Assembly: GCF_003858645.1 (NCBI RefSeq)
Contig: NZ_RQJP01000005.1
Span: 124,001-188,000, forward strand
DNA length: 64,000 bases
Reading direction: 5' to 3'
From: Larkinella knui
GTDB taxonomy: Bacteria > Bacteroidota > Bacteroidia > Cytophagales > Spirosomataceae
Every line of letters begins with the position of its first letter. The first letter of the stretch is position 1. The position numbers and the translations under genes were made by a program. The notes below the pieces were generated by a model. The model was not told where the DNA came from. It was given only the letters and a program-made list of their open reading frames with translations, and did not search any database. This document shows positions 52,232 to 61,023 of the stretch, one piece after another.

Positions 52232-52732
52232 TCAATGAATCCGGTAATAAATAGTGGCGGTATGAAAGCAGTGAAAGCTTAGAAAAAGGAGCGAAACGCT
52301 GAAAAAGAACCAAGGGCGAAAAGGCAGGTTGAAATAAAAAGAATGGCCGATCAACCCAATACCTGCCAGCCAGAAAAAGGGCGTGTACGCCGGTGCCATG
52401 AATCCCGGTAAACTTGTACTCCACGGACTATCTGGAAAATAAATCAACGCTATCCAGGAGGCAGCATAGATGAGCAAACCGGCCAGATACAAATAACGTC
52501 CATTTTTACGCGTCCGGTCCGAAAACCGCAGCGGCATAATCAAAGTCAAGGCGAAAACCAACGTCCGAGAGCCATTTTCTCCGTAAGCCAACCAGATCGG
52601 AATGTCGTTCCAGAATACCTCGGGCCGAAACGCAGTAGGCAACTGGTTTGCTAAAGCGAGGTTCCAAACCAAAATCGGTAGCATCAACAGAAAGCAATTC
52701 CGCAAATAGTTTTGTGCAGGTTCAGGTTTCAT
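52232..52732 (-). CDS. Membrane protein of unknown function downstream of ccoI
   Basis: 166 residues from the ATG at 52732 with five hydrophobic segments. An earlier frame opening at 52798 would overlap the ccoI end by about 22 bp. No family is recognised; FFWLAGIGLIGHSFYF and WFFFSVSLLFLSFH are membrane helices. It may belong to the ccoI transcript. Confidence 0.7.
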   Translation of the reverse strand: MKPEPAQNYLRNCFLLMLPILVWNLALANQLPTAFRPEVFWNDIPIWLAYGENGSRTLVFALTLIMPLRFSDRTRKNGRYLYLAGLLIYAASWIALIYFPDSPWSTSLPGFMAPAYTPFFWLAGIGLIGHSFYFNLPFRPWFFFSVSLLFLSFHCFHTATIYYRIH

Positions 52733-52776
52733 TTTAATCGTTTCTGTCCGGCATGATTTCCTTGCCGATTCTTGCA

Positions 52777-55263
52777 TTAACCCCCGATTTTCTTCCACCG
52801 CATTCCCAGCGTCCCAATCAGCAGCATCGTCGCGGAGCTGACGGGCATCAGGATGGCAGCCACGACGGGCGACAGATTCCCCGTCAGGGCGTAGGACAAA
52901 CCAATGAAGTTATACAGCAGCGAAACCGCAAAACTGAACCGGATCAGGCGCATACCGAAGCGGCTGTAAGCCAGCAAAGCGGGCAATTTGGACAACGAAG
53001 CGGCTTCCAGAATGGCGTCGCTGGCGGGGGTAAACTGAATGGTGTTTTCGGTCACGGCAATGCCGACGTGGGCCTGTTTCAGCGCCCCCGCATCGTTCAA
53101 CCCGTCGCCGACCATCAACACGCGGTGGCCCTGGTCTTGCAACTGGCGCACGATGTCGAGCTTTTGCTGCGGCTGACAATTGAACGTCATGTGGTCCGGG
53201 CTAAACCAGCGGGCCAGTTCGGGCCGGGCCGCGTCGGTATCACCCGAAAGCAGATACAGGTTGTGCGTCGATTGGAGCGCGTCGAGCATCGCATCCAGAC
53301 CGGGGCGGTACTGGTTCGGAAACCGGAAACAGCCCCGGTAGTGCTGCTCAATGGTGATATGGACACTCGCCCCTGCGGACTCGTTTGCCGTTTTTGGAAC
53401 GGCTGGTGCCTGCGCCGTCCCCGGATTAATGGGATTGACATACGCGCGGGAACCCATCTTCACTTCCCACCCTTCCACGAATCCGTGCAAGCCATACCCC
53501 GGTATTTCCGTAAAATCTTCGACCTCCAGCGGCTGAACCCCGTCCAGATGAGCCGCCAGTTTTCGGCTGAGGGGGTGAGCCGACTGCCGCGCCAGCGAGA
53601 CCACCAGCGCCCGTTCAAAATCCGTCAAGGCTACCGAAAAATCCTCTACAACTCCCAATTGTCCTTCCGAAGCCCCCCTTTCGCTCTTTCGCTCTTTCGT
53701 ACTTTCGCCCGTAGTCTCCGTCAGCGTACCGGTTTTATCAAAAACGACGGTATCGCAATCGGCCATTTGCTCGATAACTTCCGCGTTTTTGAGGTATAGC
53801 TTCTGCTGGCTCAACTTCCGGAGGCCGTTTCCCAGCGCGAACGGATACGATAGCGACAGAGCACAGGGGCAGGCAATGATCAGAACCGCCGTAAAAGCGT
53901 TGAGGGCCCGTGCCGGGTCGTGGCTGTACCAATAGAATCCCACCAGCGTTGCTAACGTAATGACGGTCAGCGTAAAATACTTCCCAACCGCATCGGCAAA
54001 CGTCCGCATCCGGGAGGTATCGCCTTTGCGAAAAGCGTCGTTATTCCAGAGTTGGGTCAGGTAGCTTTGCGATACGTCCCGCACCACTTCGAGTTCAATG
54101 GCTTCGCCGATCTGCTTGCCGCCCGCATACAGCAGCGTCCCCGGTTCTTTGGCTTCCGGCTCCGATTCGCCCGTGACGAAACTGTAATCGATCAGAGCCT
54201 GCCCTTGATACAGCAATCCGTCGGCGGGAATCAGCTCCTGGTTGCGAACCCGGATGCGGTCGCCTTTGCGGAGTTCCGCTACGGGAATGGCGGTTTCACC
54301 CTCCGGTTTTAAAACCGTTACCGCCAGCGGAAAATACGATTTGTAATCCCGCTCGAACGACAGAAATTCGTGGGTGCGCTGCTGGAACCATTTGCCGCAC
54401 AACAGAAAGAAAATCAGACCCGTCAGCGAATCGAAATAACCGGCACCGTTGAGGAACAGAACTTCGTAGGTGCCCCGGAAAAATGCTACCAGAATACCCA
54501 GCAGAATGGGGAAGTCGATGTTGATGATGCCTTTTTTCAGGCTCGTCCAGACCGATTCAAAGTAGCCCGATGCCGAGTAAAAAACCACCGGAATCGCCAG
54601 CCCGATATTGAGCAGGCCGAAAAGGTGTTTAAACGACGGATCGTCGAGGCCGAGGTATTCGGGAAAGCTGAACAGCATGATGTTGCCCGAGCAAAAACCC
54701 GCCAGCGCCAGCCGGTAAAGCAACGGGCGGTACGACGGTTTTTGCTGTTCTTTAACCACATCGTTGAGACTGATCAGCGGCTCGTAGCCAATCGAAGCGA
54801 GCAGTTCGACCACCTGCCGAAGCGTGAGCTGATCGGGTTGGTAGGTCAGGTGAACCTGCTTTTTGAGAAAATCCACCCGCGATTGCTGAATACCGGGATG
54901 AATGCGGTAGAGGTGTTCGAGCAGCCACAGACACGAACTGCAATGGATGGTCGGAACGTAAAACGTAACCCGGGCCACCGACGCACTGGAAAACTCCAGC
55001 AGTTGGGCGACGATAGCGGGATGATCCAGAAAGTCGAGCCGGTTTTGCGGGGCATTTTCCGTTTTCAGGCTGTTACCCGGCCGGATTCCGGCTCCTTCCG
55101 GATCGATGGAATAATACTGGCAAAGCTGGTTCTGGTTCAGAATGGTATATACCGTTTTGCAGCCTTCACAGCAGAACGGTTTCTCGTCATACCGGATGGG
55201 ATGTTCTGCACAGTCGGTGCCGCAGTGGTAGCAGGTGGTGGCCGAAATGGTTGCTGTAGGCAT
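52777..55263 (-). CDS. ccoI: CcoI, copper-exporting P-type ATPase
   Basis: 828 residues. N-terminal Cys-rich CYHCGTDC and CCEGC, then a metal-binding domain with HCSSC (107-111); membrane metal site CPC (465-467); phosphorylation D509 in DKTGT; hinge GDGLND. CcoI moves copper for cbb3 assembly. After DKTGTLTETTG there is an extra segment (STKERKSERGASEGQ) encoded by 8-bp repeats. It is divergent from hemN. Confidence 0.94.
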   Translation of the reverse strand: MPTATISATTCYHCGTDCAEHPIRYDEKPFCCEGCKTVYTILNQNQLCQYYSIDPEGAGIRPGNSLKTENAPQNRLDFLDHPAIVAQLLEFSSASVARVTFYVPTIHCSSCLWLLEHLYRIHPGIQQSRVDFLKKQVHLTYQPDQLTLRQVVELLASIGYEPLISLNDVVKEQQKPSYRPLLYRLALAGFCSGNIMLFSFPEYLGLDDPSFKHLFGLLNIGLAIPVVFYSASGYFESVWTSLKKGIINIDFPILLGILVAFFRGTYEVLFLNGAGYFDSLTGLIFFLLCGKWFQQRTHEFLSFERDYKSYFPLAVTVLKPEGETAIPVAELRKGDRIRVRNQELIPADGLLYQGQALIDYSFVTGESEPEAKEPGTLLYAGGKQIGEAIELEVVRDVSQSYLTQLWNNDAFRKGDTSRMRTFADAVGKYFTLTVITLATLVGFYWYSHDPARALNAFTAVLIIACPCALSLSYPFALGNGLRKLSQQKLYLKNAEVIEQMADCDTVVFDKTGTLTETTGESTKERKSERGASEGQLGVVEDFSVALTDFERALVVSLARQSAHPLSRKLAAHLDGVQPLEVEDFTEIPGYGLHGFVEGWEVKMGSRAYVNPINPGTAQAPAVPKTANESAGASVHITIEQHYRGCFRFPNQYRPGLDAMLDALQSTHNLYLLSGDTDAARPELARWFSPDHMTFNCQPQQKLDIVRQLQDQGHRVLMVGDGLNDAGALKQAHVGIAVTENTIQFTPASDAILEAASLSKLPALLAYSRFGMRLIRFSFAVSLLYNFIGLSYALTGNLSPVVAAILMPVSSATMLLIGTLGMRWKKIGG
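53673..53709. repeat. 8-bp tandem repeat and C6 run inside ccoI
   Basis: Four tandem 8-bp units (CTTTCGCT, CTTTCGCT, CTTTCGTA, CTTTCGCC) at 53678-53709 adjoin a run of six C. The unit length is not a multiple of three, so a change in copy number would shift the ccoI frame. It lies just downstream of the phosphorylation motif. Confidence 0.8.
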
Positions 55264-55307
55264 ACCTTAATTTTTTGGCAAATTGGGCATGAATACCGGG
55301 TTAAACC

Positions 55308-55343
55308 CTGACGAGCGTCAGCCGTTGCGCTGATCCCGGTCAG
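55308..55343. promoter_or_regulatory. Two CRP/FNR-type palindromes between ccoI and hemN
   Basis: CTGACGAGCGTCAG at 55308-55321 and CTGATCCCGGTCAG at 55330-55343 both have CTGA-N6-TCAG, the TGA-N6-TCA geometry of CRP/FNR sites, with centres 22 bp apart. Divergent weak -7 boxes (CAATTTTG toward hemN at 55366; CCAATTTG toward ccoI, 55279-55286) are each 32-33 bp from the nearer palindrome. This fits activation of both genes by an FNR-like regulator. Confidence 0.6.
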
Positions 55344-55395
55344 GGTTCGCCGTTGGGAACGCTGCCAATTTTGTGGCTCCAATCACCCAAACCGT

Positions 55396-56757
55396 ATGCC
55401 GTCTCTGATTCAGAAATACGACGTTCCCGGCCCGCGCTACACCAGTTACCCGACGGTGCCGTTCTGGGACCCCGCCACGTTCAGCCAAACCGCCTGGCTG
55501 CAAAATCTGCAACGGGCGGTTTCGGCCACAAACGGCCCAACCGGTTTGAGTCTGTACATTCACCTGCCGTATTGCGAGAGCCTCTGTACGTTCTGTGGCT
55601 GTAACAAACGCATCACCCGCAACCACGGCGTCGAAGGTCCGTACATCGATGCGGTTTTGGCCGAATGGATGTTATACTGCGACCTTCTGCCGGAACGTCC
55701 GCGCCTTGCGGAACTGCATTTGGGCGGAGGAACACCCAGCTTTTTTTCGCCCGACCAGCTGGAACGGCTGCTGACGGGCATCTTTGAGCGGGCCACGCCC
55801 ATCGAATCTCCGGATTACGGCTGGGAGGGGCACCCCAACAATACCACCCGCCAACACCTGCAGGTACTCTACAAGTTCGGTTTCCGGCGGGTTAGCTTTG
55901 GCGTTCAGGATTATGCTCCGGTGGTCCAGAAAGCCATTCACCGGCTTCAGCCGTTCGAAAACGTTCGGCAGGTGACGAACTGGGCCCGCCAGATGGGTTA
56001 CCGATCCATTAGCCACGACATCGTGTTTGGACTGCCGTTTCAGACGCCGGATTCGATTACCGATACCTTCTATAAAACGCTGATGTTGCGGCCCGACCGC
56101 ATAGCCTTTTATTCGTACGCGCATGTGCCCTGGATCAAAGGCAACGGCCAGCGTGGTTTTCGGGACGAAGATCTGCCGTCGGGCGAACAGAAACGGGTGC
56201 TTTACGAAACCGGGCGGGCGTTGCTGGAACAGGCGGGGTATGTCGAAATCGGCATCGACCATTTCGCCCTCCCGCACGATGCCTTATACAAAGCCCTGCA
56301 AACCGGGACGCTGCACCGGAATTTTATGGGCTACACCACCACCCAAACCCGCGTCCTGATCGGCCTCGGAACCTCGTCCATTGGCGATGTGTGGTCGGCG
56401 TTTGCCCAGAACGAAAAAGACCTGGATACCTACCTGAACCGGGTTCGGGCGGGCGAATTGCCGCTGTTGCGCGGCCATGTGCTCAGTGACGAAGATCAGT
56501 TTCTGCGCCGGCAGATTCTGAACATCATGTGCCAGGGCGAAACCCGCTGGACCTGGGATAGCTGGACGGAGGACGAGTGGGCGGTTTTGTGCGACCGCCT
56601 GGAGTCGTTCCGGTTTGATGGGTTGATCGATTTCAACGCGGAAGGATTGCGGGTGCTTCCGGAAGGTCGGCCGTTCCTGCGGAATATCTGCATGGCGTTC
56701 GATGCGCGGCTTGCCCATGCCCAGCCCCGGACGCAGCTGTTTTCGCAGACGGTTTGA
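55396..56757 (+). CDS. hemN: Oxygen-independent coproporphyrinogen III oxidase
   Basis: 453 residues of the radical SAM family. The 4Fe-4S motif CESLCTFC (C60, C64, C67) is within YIHLPYCESLCTFCGCNKRI. HLGGGTPSFFSP-like and SFGVQDYAPVVQKAIHRLQ follow as in HemN. It converts coproporphyrinogen III without O2 and supports haem synthesis at low oxygen, in line with cbb3 genes. It is divergent from ccoI. Confidence 0.95.
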   Translation: MPSLIQKYDVPGPRYTSYPTVPFWDPATFSQTAWLQNLQRAVSATNGPTGLSLYIHLPYCESLCTFCGCNKRITRNHGVEGPYIDAVLAEWMLYCDLLPERPRLAELHLGGGTPSFFSPDQLERLLTGIFERATPIESPDYGWEGHPNNTTRQHLQVLYKFGFRRVSFGVQDYAPVVQKAIHRLQPFENVRQVTNWARQMGYRSISHDIVFGLPFQTPDSITDTFYKTLMLRPDRIAFYSYAHVPWIKGNGQRGFRDEDLPSGEQKRVLYETGRALLEQAGYVEIGIDHFALPHDALYKALQTGTLHRNFMGYTTTQTRVLIGLGTSSIGDVWSAFAQNEKDLDTYLNRVRAGELPLLRGHVLSDEDQFLRRQILNIMCQGETRWTWDSWTEDEWAVLCDRLESFRFDGLIDFNAEGLRVLPEGRPFLRNICMAFDARLAHAQPRTQLFSQTV

Positions 56758-56822
56758 TGGTTCCTGTGCCGAAATGCTTTCGGGCGGGTTGGTTTGGGAG
56801 GTAAACCTGTCGTAATCACGGA

Positions 56823-57482
56823 CTAAACGGGGCCGCCCGGCGGTTCGTGGGTACGTTCGTAAAAGTACGATTTTCGTTCATCGAGGTCGTCGTAGGTATA
56901 CATCATCCGGTGCCGGTTTTTTACCGCATACCGCACCAGGACATAATCGCCGAGACAGCCCAGGGTGTGGAACAGAAGAATGGTGCCCCAGATTAAACCC
57001 AGCGATGGCCAGATGACCCAGGCCGACACCAGACCCGTTGTAATAACCAGAAAGGGCATAACGGCCACAAGTGCATTTTCCCGTAACGACATGACGAATC
57101 GCTGCGCGTAGGCGTAAATAATCAGGCTTTTGATGGAATAGCCAAAGCCGACATCGGGCGCGCCCAGCGCTTTGAAAACCAGGGCGTGGATGCCTTCATG
57201 AATGGGCATCAACAGAAACAAACCGCCGATGGCGACCGGAAAGTGCCACCAGGATATTGTTCCGGCATTTTTGGCCAGAAAAAAGCCCACAATCCCACCC
57301 AATCCGGCCATAATCCCGAAGACCAGTACCGATTTAACCGTCAGGCGAAAGGGCTTTTTTTCCACCGGTGGAGTTAGGCCCAATTCGCGCAGCAAAAACT
57401 GTTTCATATCGTCGATCGAAAACGATTCCACAAGGTGAAACCGGTCTGATTCGCCGAATTCGGAAATGCCTGGTTTTTTCAT
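56823..57482 (-). CDS. DUF3267-type membrane protein with HExxH motif
   Basis: 219 residues from the ATG at 57482. Several membrane segments surround HEGIHALVF (H95, E96, H99), a zinc peptidase-like motif. The DUF3267 family is a putative inner-membrane metalloprotease; activity is not shown. The acidic N-terminus and C-terminal tail (DDLDERKSYFYERTHE) are cytoplasmic. It is divergent from the M1 peptidase gene. Confidence 0.8.
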   Translation of the reverse strand: MKKPGISEFGESDRFHLVESFSIDDMKQFLLRELGLTPPVEKKPFRLTVKSVLVFGIMAGLGGIVGFFLAKNAGTISWWHFPVAIGGLFLLMPIHEGIHALVFKALGAPDVGFGYSIKSLIIYAYAQRFVMSLRENALVAVMPFLVITTGLVSAWVIWPSLGLIWGTILLFHTLGCLGDYVLVRYAVKNRHRMMYTYDDLDERKSYFYERTHEPPGGPV

Positions 57483-57614
57483 ACCACGAATTGGAGTGCG
57501 TTTGCTGACCCAAGATAAGACCAAACCGGTTATAAATCATCGCACTGACGCCTTGCTGATACTGGTTGGCGGGCTATAATTGCTTATTATTGTGTAGAAT
57601 TTGGACACGCATTC

Positions 57615-59282
57615 ATGAAAAAATGGGTAATGGCCGTCGCGGCCTTTTTATGTTTCATTCCTCTTCTTGCTCAACAACCGCAGCAAACTTCTGAACCCGA
57701 ACGCTTTACCCGGCAGGATTCGCTGCGCGGTTCGCTTCGTCCCGAAAGAACGTGCTATAATGTCGTCTTTTATGACCTCAATTTAACGGTCGATCCGGCT
57801 ACAAAATCCATTGCGGGGAGCAATACCATCCGGTATCGGGTGAGGACGCCTTTTAAACGCATGCAAATTGATTTGTTTGAAAACCTGAGCATCGATGCGA
57901 TCACGCAGGGCGGGCAAGCATTGCGCTACACGCGCGAAGGCAACGCCATTTTTGTGACGATGCGGGCTGCGCAGGAAGTGGATAATGTAGAAGAAATAAA
58001 AGTCGCCTACCATGGAAAGCCCCGGGAAGCGGTGAATCCGCCCTGGGATGGCGGTTTTTCCTGGAGCAAAGACAGCACCGGCAACGACTGGGTGGGGGTT
58101 TCGTGCGAGGGGCTGGGCGCCAGTTCGTGGTGGCCCTGCAAAGACCATTTGTCCGATGAACCCGAATCGATGCAGATGACGTTCCGCGTCCCCCGCGGTC
58201 TGAAAGCCGTCTCGAACGGACGGCTTCTGGAAGAGCGGGAGGTTGGCGATAACCAGACCGAGTTTGTCTGGGCGGTTTCGTATTCGATCAATACCTACAA
58301 CGTTACCTTTAACCTGGGGGATTATGTCTCGATTCAGAGCCAATACCGCAGCCGGGATTATCAATACCTCGACCTGAACTACCATGTGCTGCGCTATAAC
58401 GAAGAAAAAGCCAAAGCGCACTTCGAGCAGGTGATTGGGATGCTGGATTGTTACGAGTGGTATTTCGGTCACTATCCTTACTGGCGGGATGGCTACTCGC
58501 TGGTCGAAACGCCGTATTGGGGCATGGAGCACCAAAGCGCCATCGGCTACGGGAATAAATACCAGAACAATCCGTTCGGCTTCGATTTTATCCTCATTCA
58601 CGAGAGTGCCCATGAGTATTTTGGCAATAGCCTGAGCTGTTCCGATCCGGCCGAAATGTGGATTCACGAAGCCTTTGCTACCTACATGGAATCCATTTAC
58701 GTCGAAAATACGCACGGCCCTCCGCAGGCCATCAAGTATTTGATGACGCAAAAACCCCTGATTAAAAACAAATATCCGTTAATCGGCCCCCGGGGTGTTA
58801 ATTTCCAGCACAAGGATACGGACATTTATTACAAGGGAACGTGGTTGCTGCATTCGCTGCGGTGTGTGGTAGACGACGACAATGTCTGGTTCATGGCCCT
58901 GCGCCAGGTCGCGCTGGAGCGAAAACATTCCATCGTAACCACCAAACAGATTATCGATATTCTGTGTCGGGAAACCAACATCGATCTGCGGCCGATCTTT
59001 GATCAGTTCCTGAACCATGCCGCCCCGCCCGTGCTCGAATACAAAGTAACCGAGAAGGGCGATTTTATCGAAATTCAACACCGCTGGATTGCCGATGCTC
59101 CGGGGTTCAATATGCCCCTGAAATACCGGTTTGCCTACGGACCGTGGCATACGTTGTTTACAACGCGGGAGTGGCAAACCATGCTCATTCGCCGGTCGCA
59201 GGGCTGGTTGAATTTTGCGTATGAATTGCAATATTTTGGCGCCCGGCCCTTGGTAGAAACCGGGCCAAAAACTCAGGAATAA
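57615..59282 (+). CDS. Secreted M1-family aminopeptidase
   Basis: 555 residues with a signal peptide (KKWVMAVAAFLCFIPLLAQ). The zinc site is HESAH (329-333) with the second Glu E352 in HEAFATY, HExxH-x18-E. A substrate site GMEHQSA stands for the usual GAMEN motif. It likely trims peptides in the periplasm or outside. The 5'-nucleotidase pair follows from 59288. Confidence 0.9.
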   Translation: MKKWVMAVAAFLCFIPLLAQQPQQTSEPERFTRQDSLRGSLRPERTCYNVVFYDLNLTVDPATKSIAGSNTIRYRVRTPFKRMQIDLFENLSIDAITQGGQALRYTREGNAIFVTMRAAQEVDNVEEIKVAYHGKPREAVNPPWDGGFSWSKDSTGNDWVGVSCEGLGASSWWPCKDHLSDEPESMQMTFRVPRGLKAVSNGRLLEEREVGDNQTEFVWAVSYSINTYNVTFNLGDYVSIQSQYRSRDYQYLDLNYHVLRYNEEKAKAHFEQVIGMLDCYEWYFGHYPYWRDGYSLVETPYWGMEHQSAIGYGNKYQNNPFGFDFILIHESAHEYFGNSLSCSDPAEMWIHEAFATYMESIYVENTHGPPQAIKYLMTQKPLIKNKYPLIGPRGVNFQHKDTDIYYKGTWLLHSLRCVVDDDNVWFMALRQVALERKHSIVTTKQIIDILCRETNIDLRPIFDQFLNHAAPPVLEYKVTEKGDFIEIQHRWIADAPGFNMPLKYRFAYGPWHTLFTTREWQTMLIRRSQGWLNFAYELQYFGARPLVETGPKTQE

Positions 59283-59287
59283 CCATC

Positions 59288-60049
59288 ATGCGAATCCAAA
59301 AAACGTTCATTCTGCCGGTTCTGGCGTTGCTGACAACGGCTTGCCAAACGGGCTATCACCTGACCGACCAGGCGTATAAGCGCGTCGTGATCGACTCCCT
59401 GGCGGCTCCGGCCGACAGCGGTATGGCCCGCTTTCTGCAACCCTACAAGCAGAAAATGGATCAAACCATGAACGAGGTGCTGGTGCAATCGGCGGTGCCG
59501 CTGGACCGGGCTAAACCCGAATCGGCCATCAACAACATGCTGACCGACGCCATGTTGCAGTATGCGCAGCAGAAGCTGGGGCAAGCGGCCGATTGTTCGC
59601 ACCTGAACTACGGCGGTATCCGGACGGGGCTGCCCAAAGGTCCGATCCGGATTGGTAACATTTATGAAGTGATGCCCTTTGACAACCAGCTCGTTATGCT
59701 GACGCTGAAAGGCTCGATGCTGCGGCAGTTTTTTGAATATTTCGTGGGCAGCGAGGCCGATGAAAAGTCACTGGTGGTGGGCGGAGTCCGGGTTGTGATT
59801 AAGGATAACGTCATTACAAACCTGACATTTACGAACGGAAAGACGTTTGATCCCAATCAGACTTATACGGTTTTGATGAGCGACTACATTGCCGATCGGG
59901 GCGGGAAAACGGCTTTTCTGAAAGATGCCGTGGCCCGGAAAGATTTCAACGTCGCCCTTCGGGATGTTTTCATTGATTATTTTCGCCAGCTTGGCCAATC
60001 CGGCCAGCCCATAAATCCGACCATCGATGGACGCATTACAATCCAATAG
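59288..60049 (+). CDS. 5'-nucleotidase C-terminal-domain lipoprotein
   Basis: 253 residues with a lipoprotein leader (MRIQKTFILPVLALLTTAC). The body is the C-terminal domain of UshA-type 5'-nucleotidases: ESAINNMLTDAMLQYA, LNYGGIRTGLPKGPIRIGNIYEVMPFDNQLVMLTLKG, and YTVLMSDYIADRGG. The catalytic metallophosphatase domain is in the next gene, in inverted order compared with UshA. The genes overlap by 23 bp. The substrate is probably a nucleotide or related sugar phosphate. Confidence 0.88.
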   Translation: MRIQKTFILPVLALLTTACQTGYHLTDQAYKRVVIDSLAAPADSGMARFLQPYKQKMDQTMNEVLVQSAVPLDRAKPESAINNMLTDAMLQYAQQKLGQAADCSHLNYGGIRTGLPKGPIRIGNIYEVMPFDNQLVMLTLKGSMLRQFFEYFVGSEADEKSLVVGGVRVVIKDNVITNLTFTNGKTFDPNQTYTVLMSDYIADRGGKTAFLKDAVARKDFNVALRDVFIDYFRQLGQSGQPINPTIDGRITIQ

Positions 60050-60950
60050 ACGCCAGTTTCTGAAACTATTCGGTACGGCCGCCGTGATCGGTGGGCTAGC
60101 ACCGGAGGCACTGGCGAAACCGAAACTCACCAAGCTGACCATCCTGCATACCAACGACGTTCACAGCCGCCTGGACCCGTTTCCGATGGACGGGAGCCGC
60201 AACGCCGGGCGGGGTGGTATTGTCCGCCGGGCCACGCTGATCGATCAGATTCGGAACGAGCAGCCCAATGTGCTGCTGTTCGACGCCGGTGATCTGTTTC
60301 AGGGAACGCCCTACTTCAATCTGTACAAAGGCGAACCTGAAGTGCAGGCCATGAACCGGATGCGTTACGACGCCAGCACCATCGGCAACCACGACTTCGA
60401 CGGCGGTATGGACAACATGGTGACGCAGTTCGGAAAAGCCAATTTTCCGTTTTTGATTGCCAATTACGACTTTAAAAATACGGCGATGAATGGCCGGACG
60501 GAACCGTACCGGATTTTCAAAAAAGACGGGTTGAAGATTGGCGTATTTGGGTTGGGAATTAAACCGGAAGGCCTGATTCCGAAAGAGTTGTACAAGGAGA
60601 CCGTATATACCGAGCCGGTGGAAACGGCCAACGCGGTGGCTGCGGATTTGCGGAACAATAAAAAATGCGATTACGTCATCTGCCTGTCGCATCTGGGTTA
60701 TCAGTACAATGATACCAACGTTTCCGACCGCGTGCTGGCGTCCAAAACCCGCAACATCGATTTGATTATCGGTGGTCATACACACACCTTTCTGGATGCT
60801 CCCGTAAACGTTCTGAGCCAGGACGGTTTGCCGGTTTTGATCAACCAGGTCGGTTTCGCCGGTATTTACCTGGGACGGATCGACCTGACGTTTGAGCGGG
60901 GGAAAGCAAAGGTGATGAGCGAAAGTAAGGCCGTAGAAGTAAAATCATGA
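60027..60950 (+). CDS. 5'-nucleotidase metallophosphatase domain protein with Tat leader
   Basis: 307 residues. A twin-Arg leader (SNRRQFLKLFGTAAVIGG) suggests Tat export. Metal motifs: HTNDVHSRLDP (DxH), FDAGDLFQGTPY (GDxxxG), IGNHDFDGG, and GGHTHTFLD. These form the N-terminal catalytic domain of UshA-type 5'-nucleotidases. The nucleotide-binding C-domain is encoded just upstream; both probably meet in the periplasm. Confidence 0.9.
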   Translation: MDALQSNRRQFLKLFGTAAVIGGLAPEALAKPKLTKLTILHTNDVHSRLDPFPMDGSRNAGRGGIVRRATLIDQIRNEQPNVLLFDAGDLFQGTPYFNLYKGEPEVQAMNRMRYDASTIGNHDFDGGMDNMVTQFGKANFPFLIANYDFKNTAMNGRTEPYRIFKKDGLKIGVFGLGIKPEGLIPKELYKETVYTEPVETANAVAADLRNNKKCDYVICLSHLGYQYNDTNVSDRVLASKTRNIDLIIGGHTHTFLDAPVNVLSQDGLPVLINQVGFAGIYLGRIDLTFERGKAKVMSESKAVEVKS

Positions 60951-61023
60951 TGGTCAGGGCGTCGGGTTGAAACCTTACGGAAACGATTGGAGTTATTCCA
61001 GCAAAGGTTTAACGCTAGAGAAC

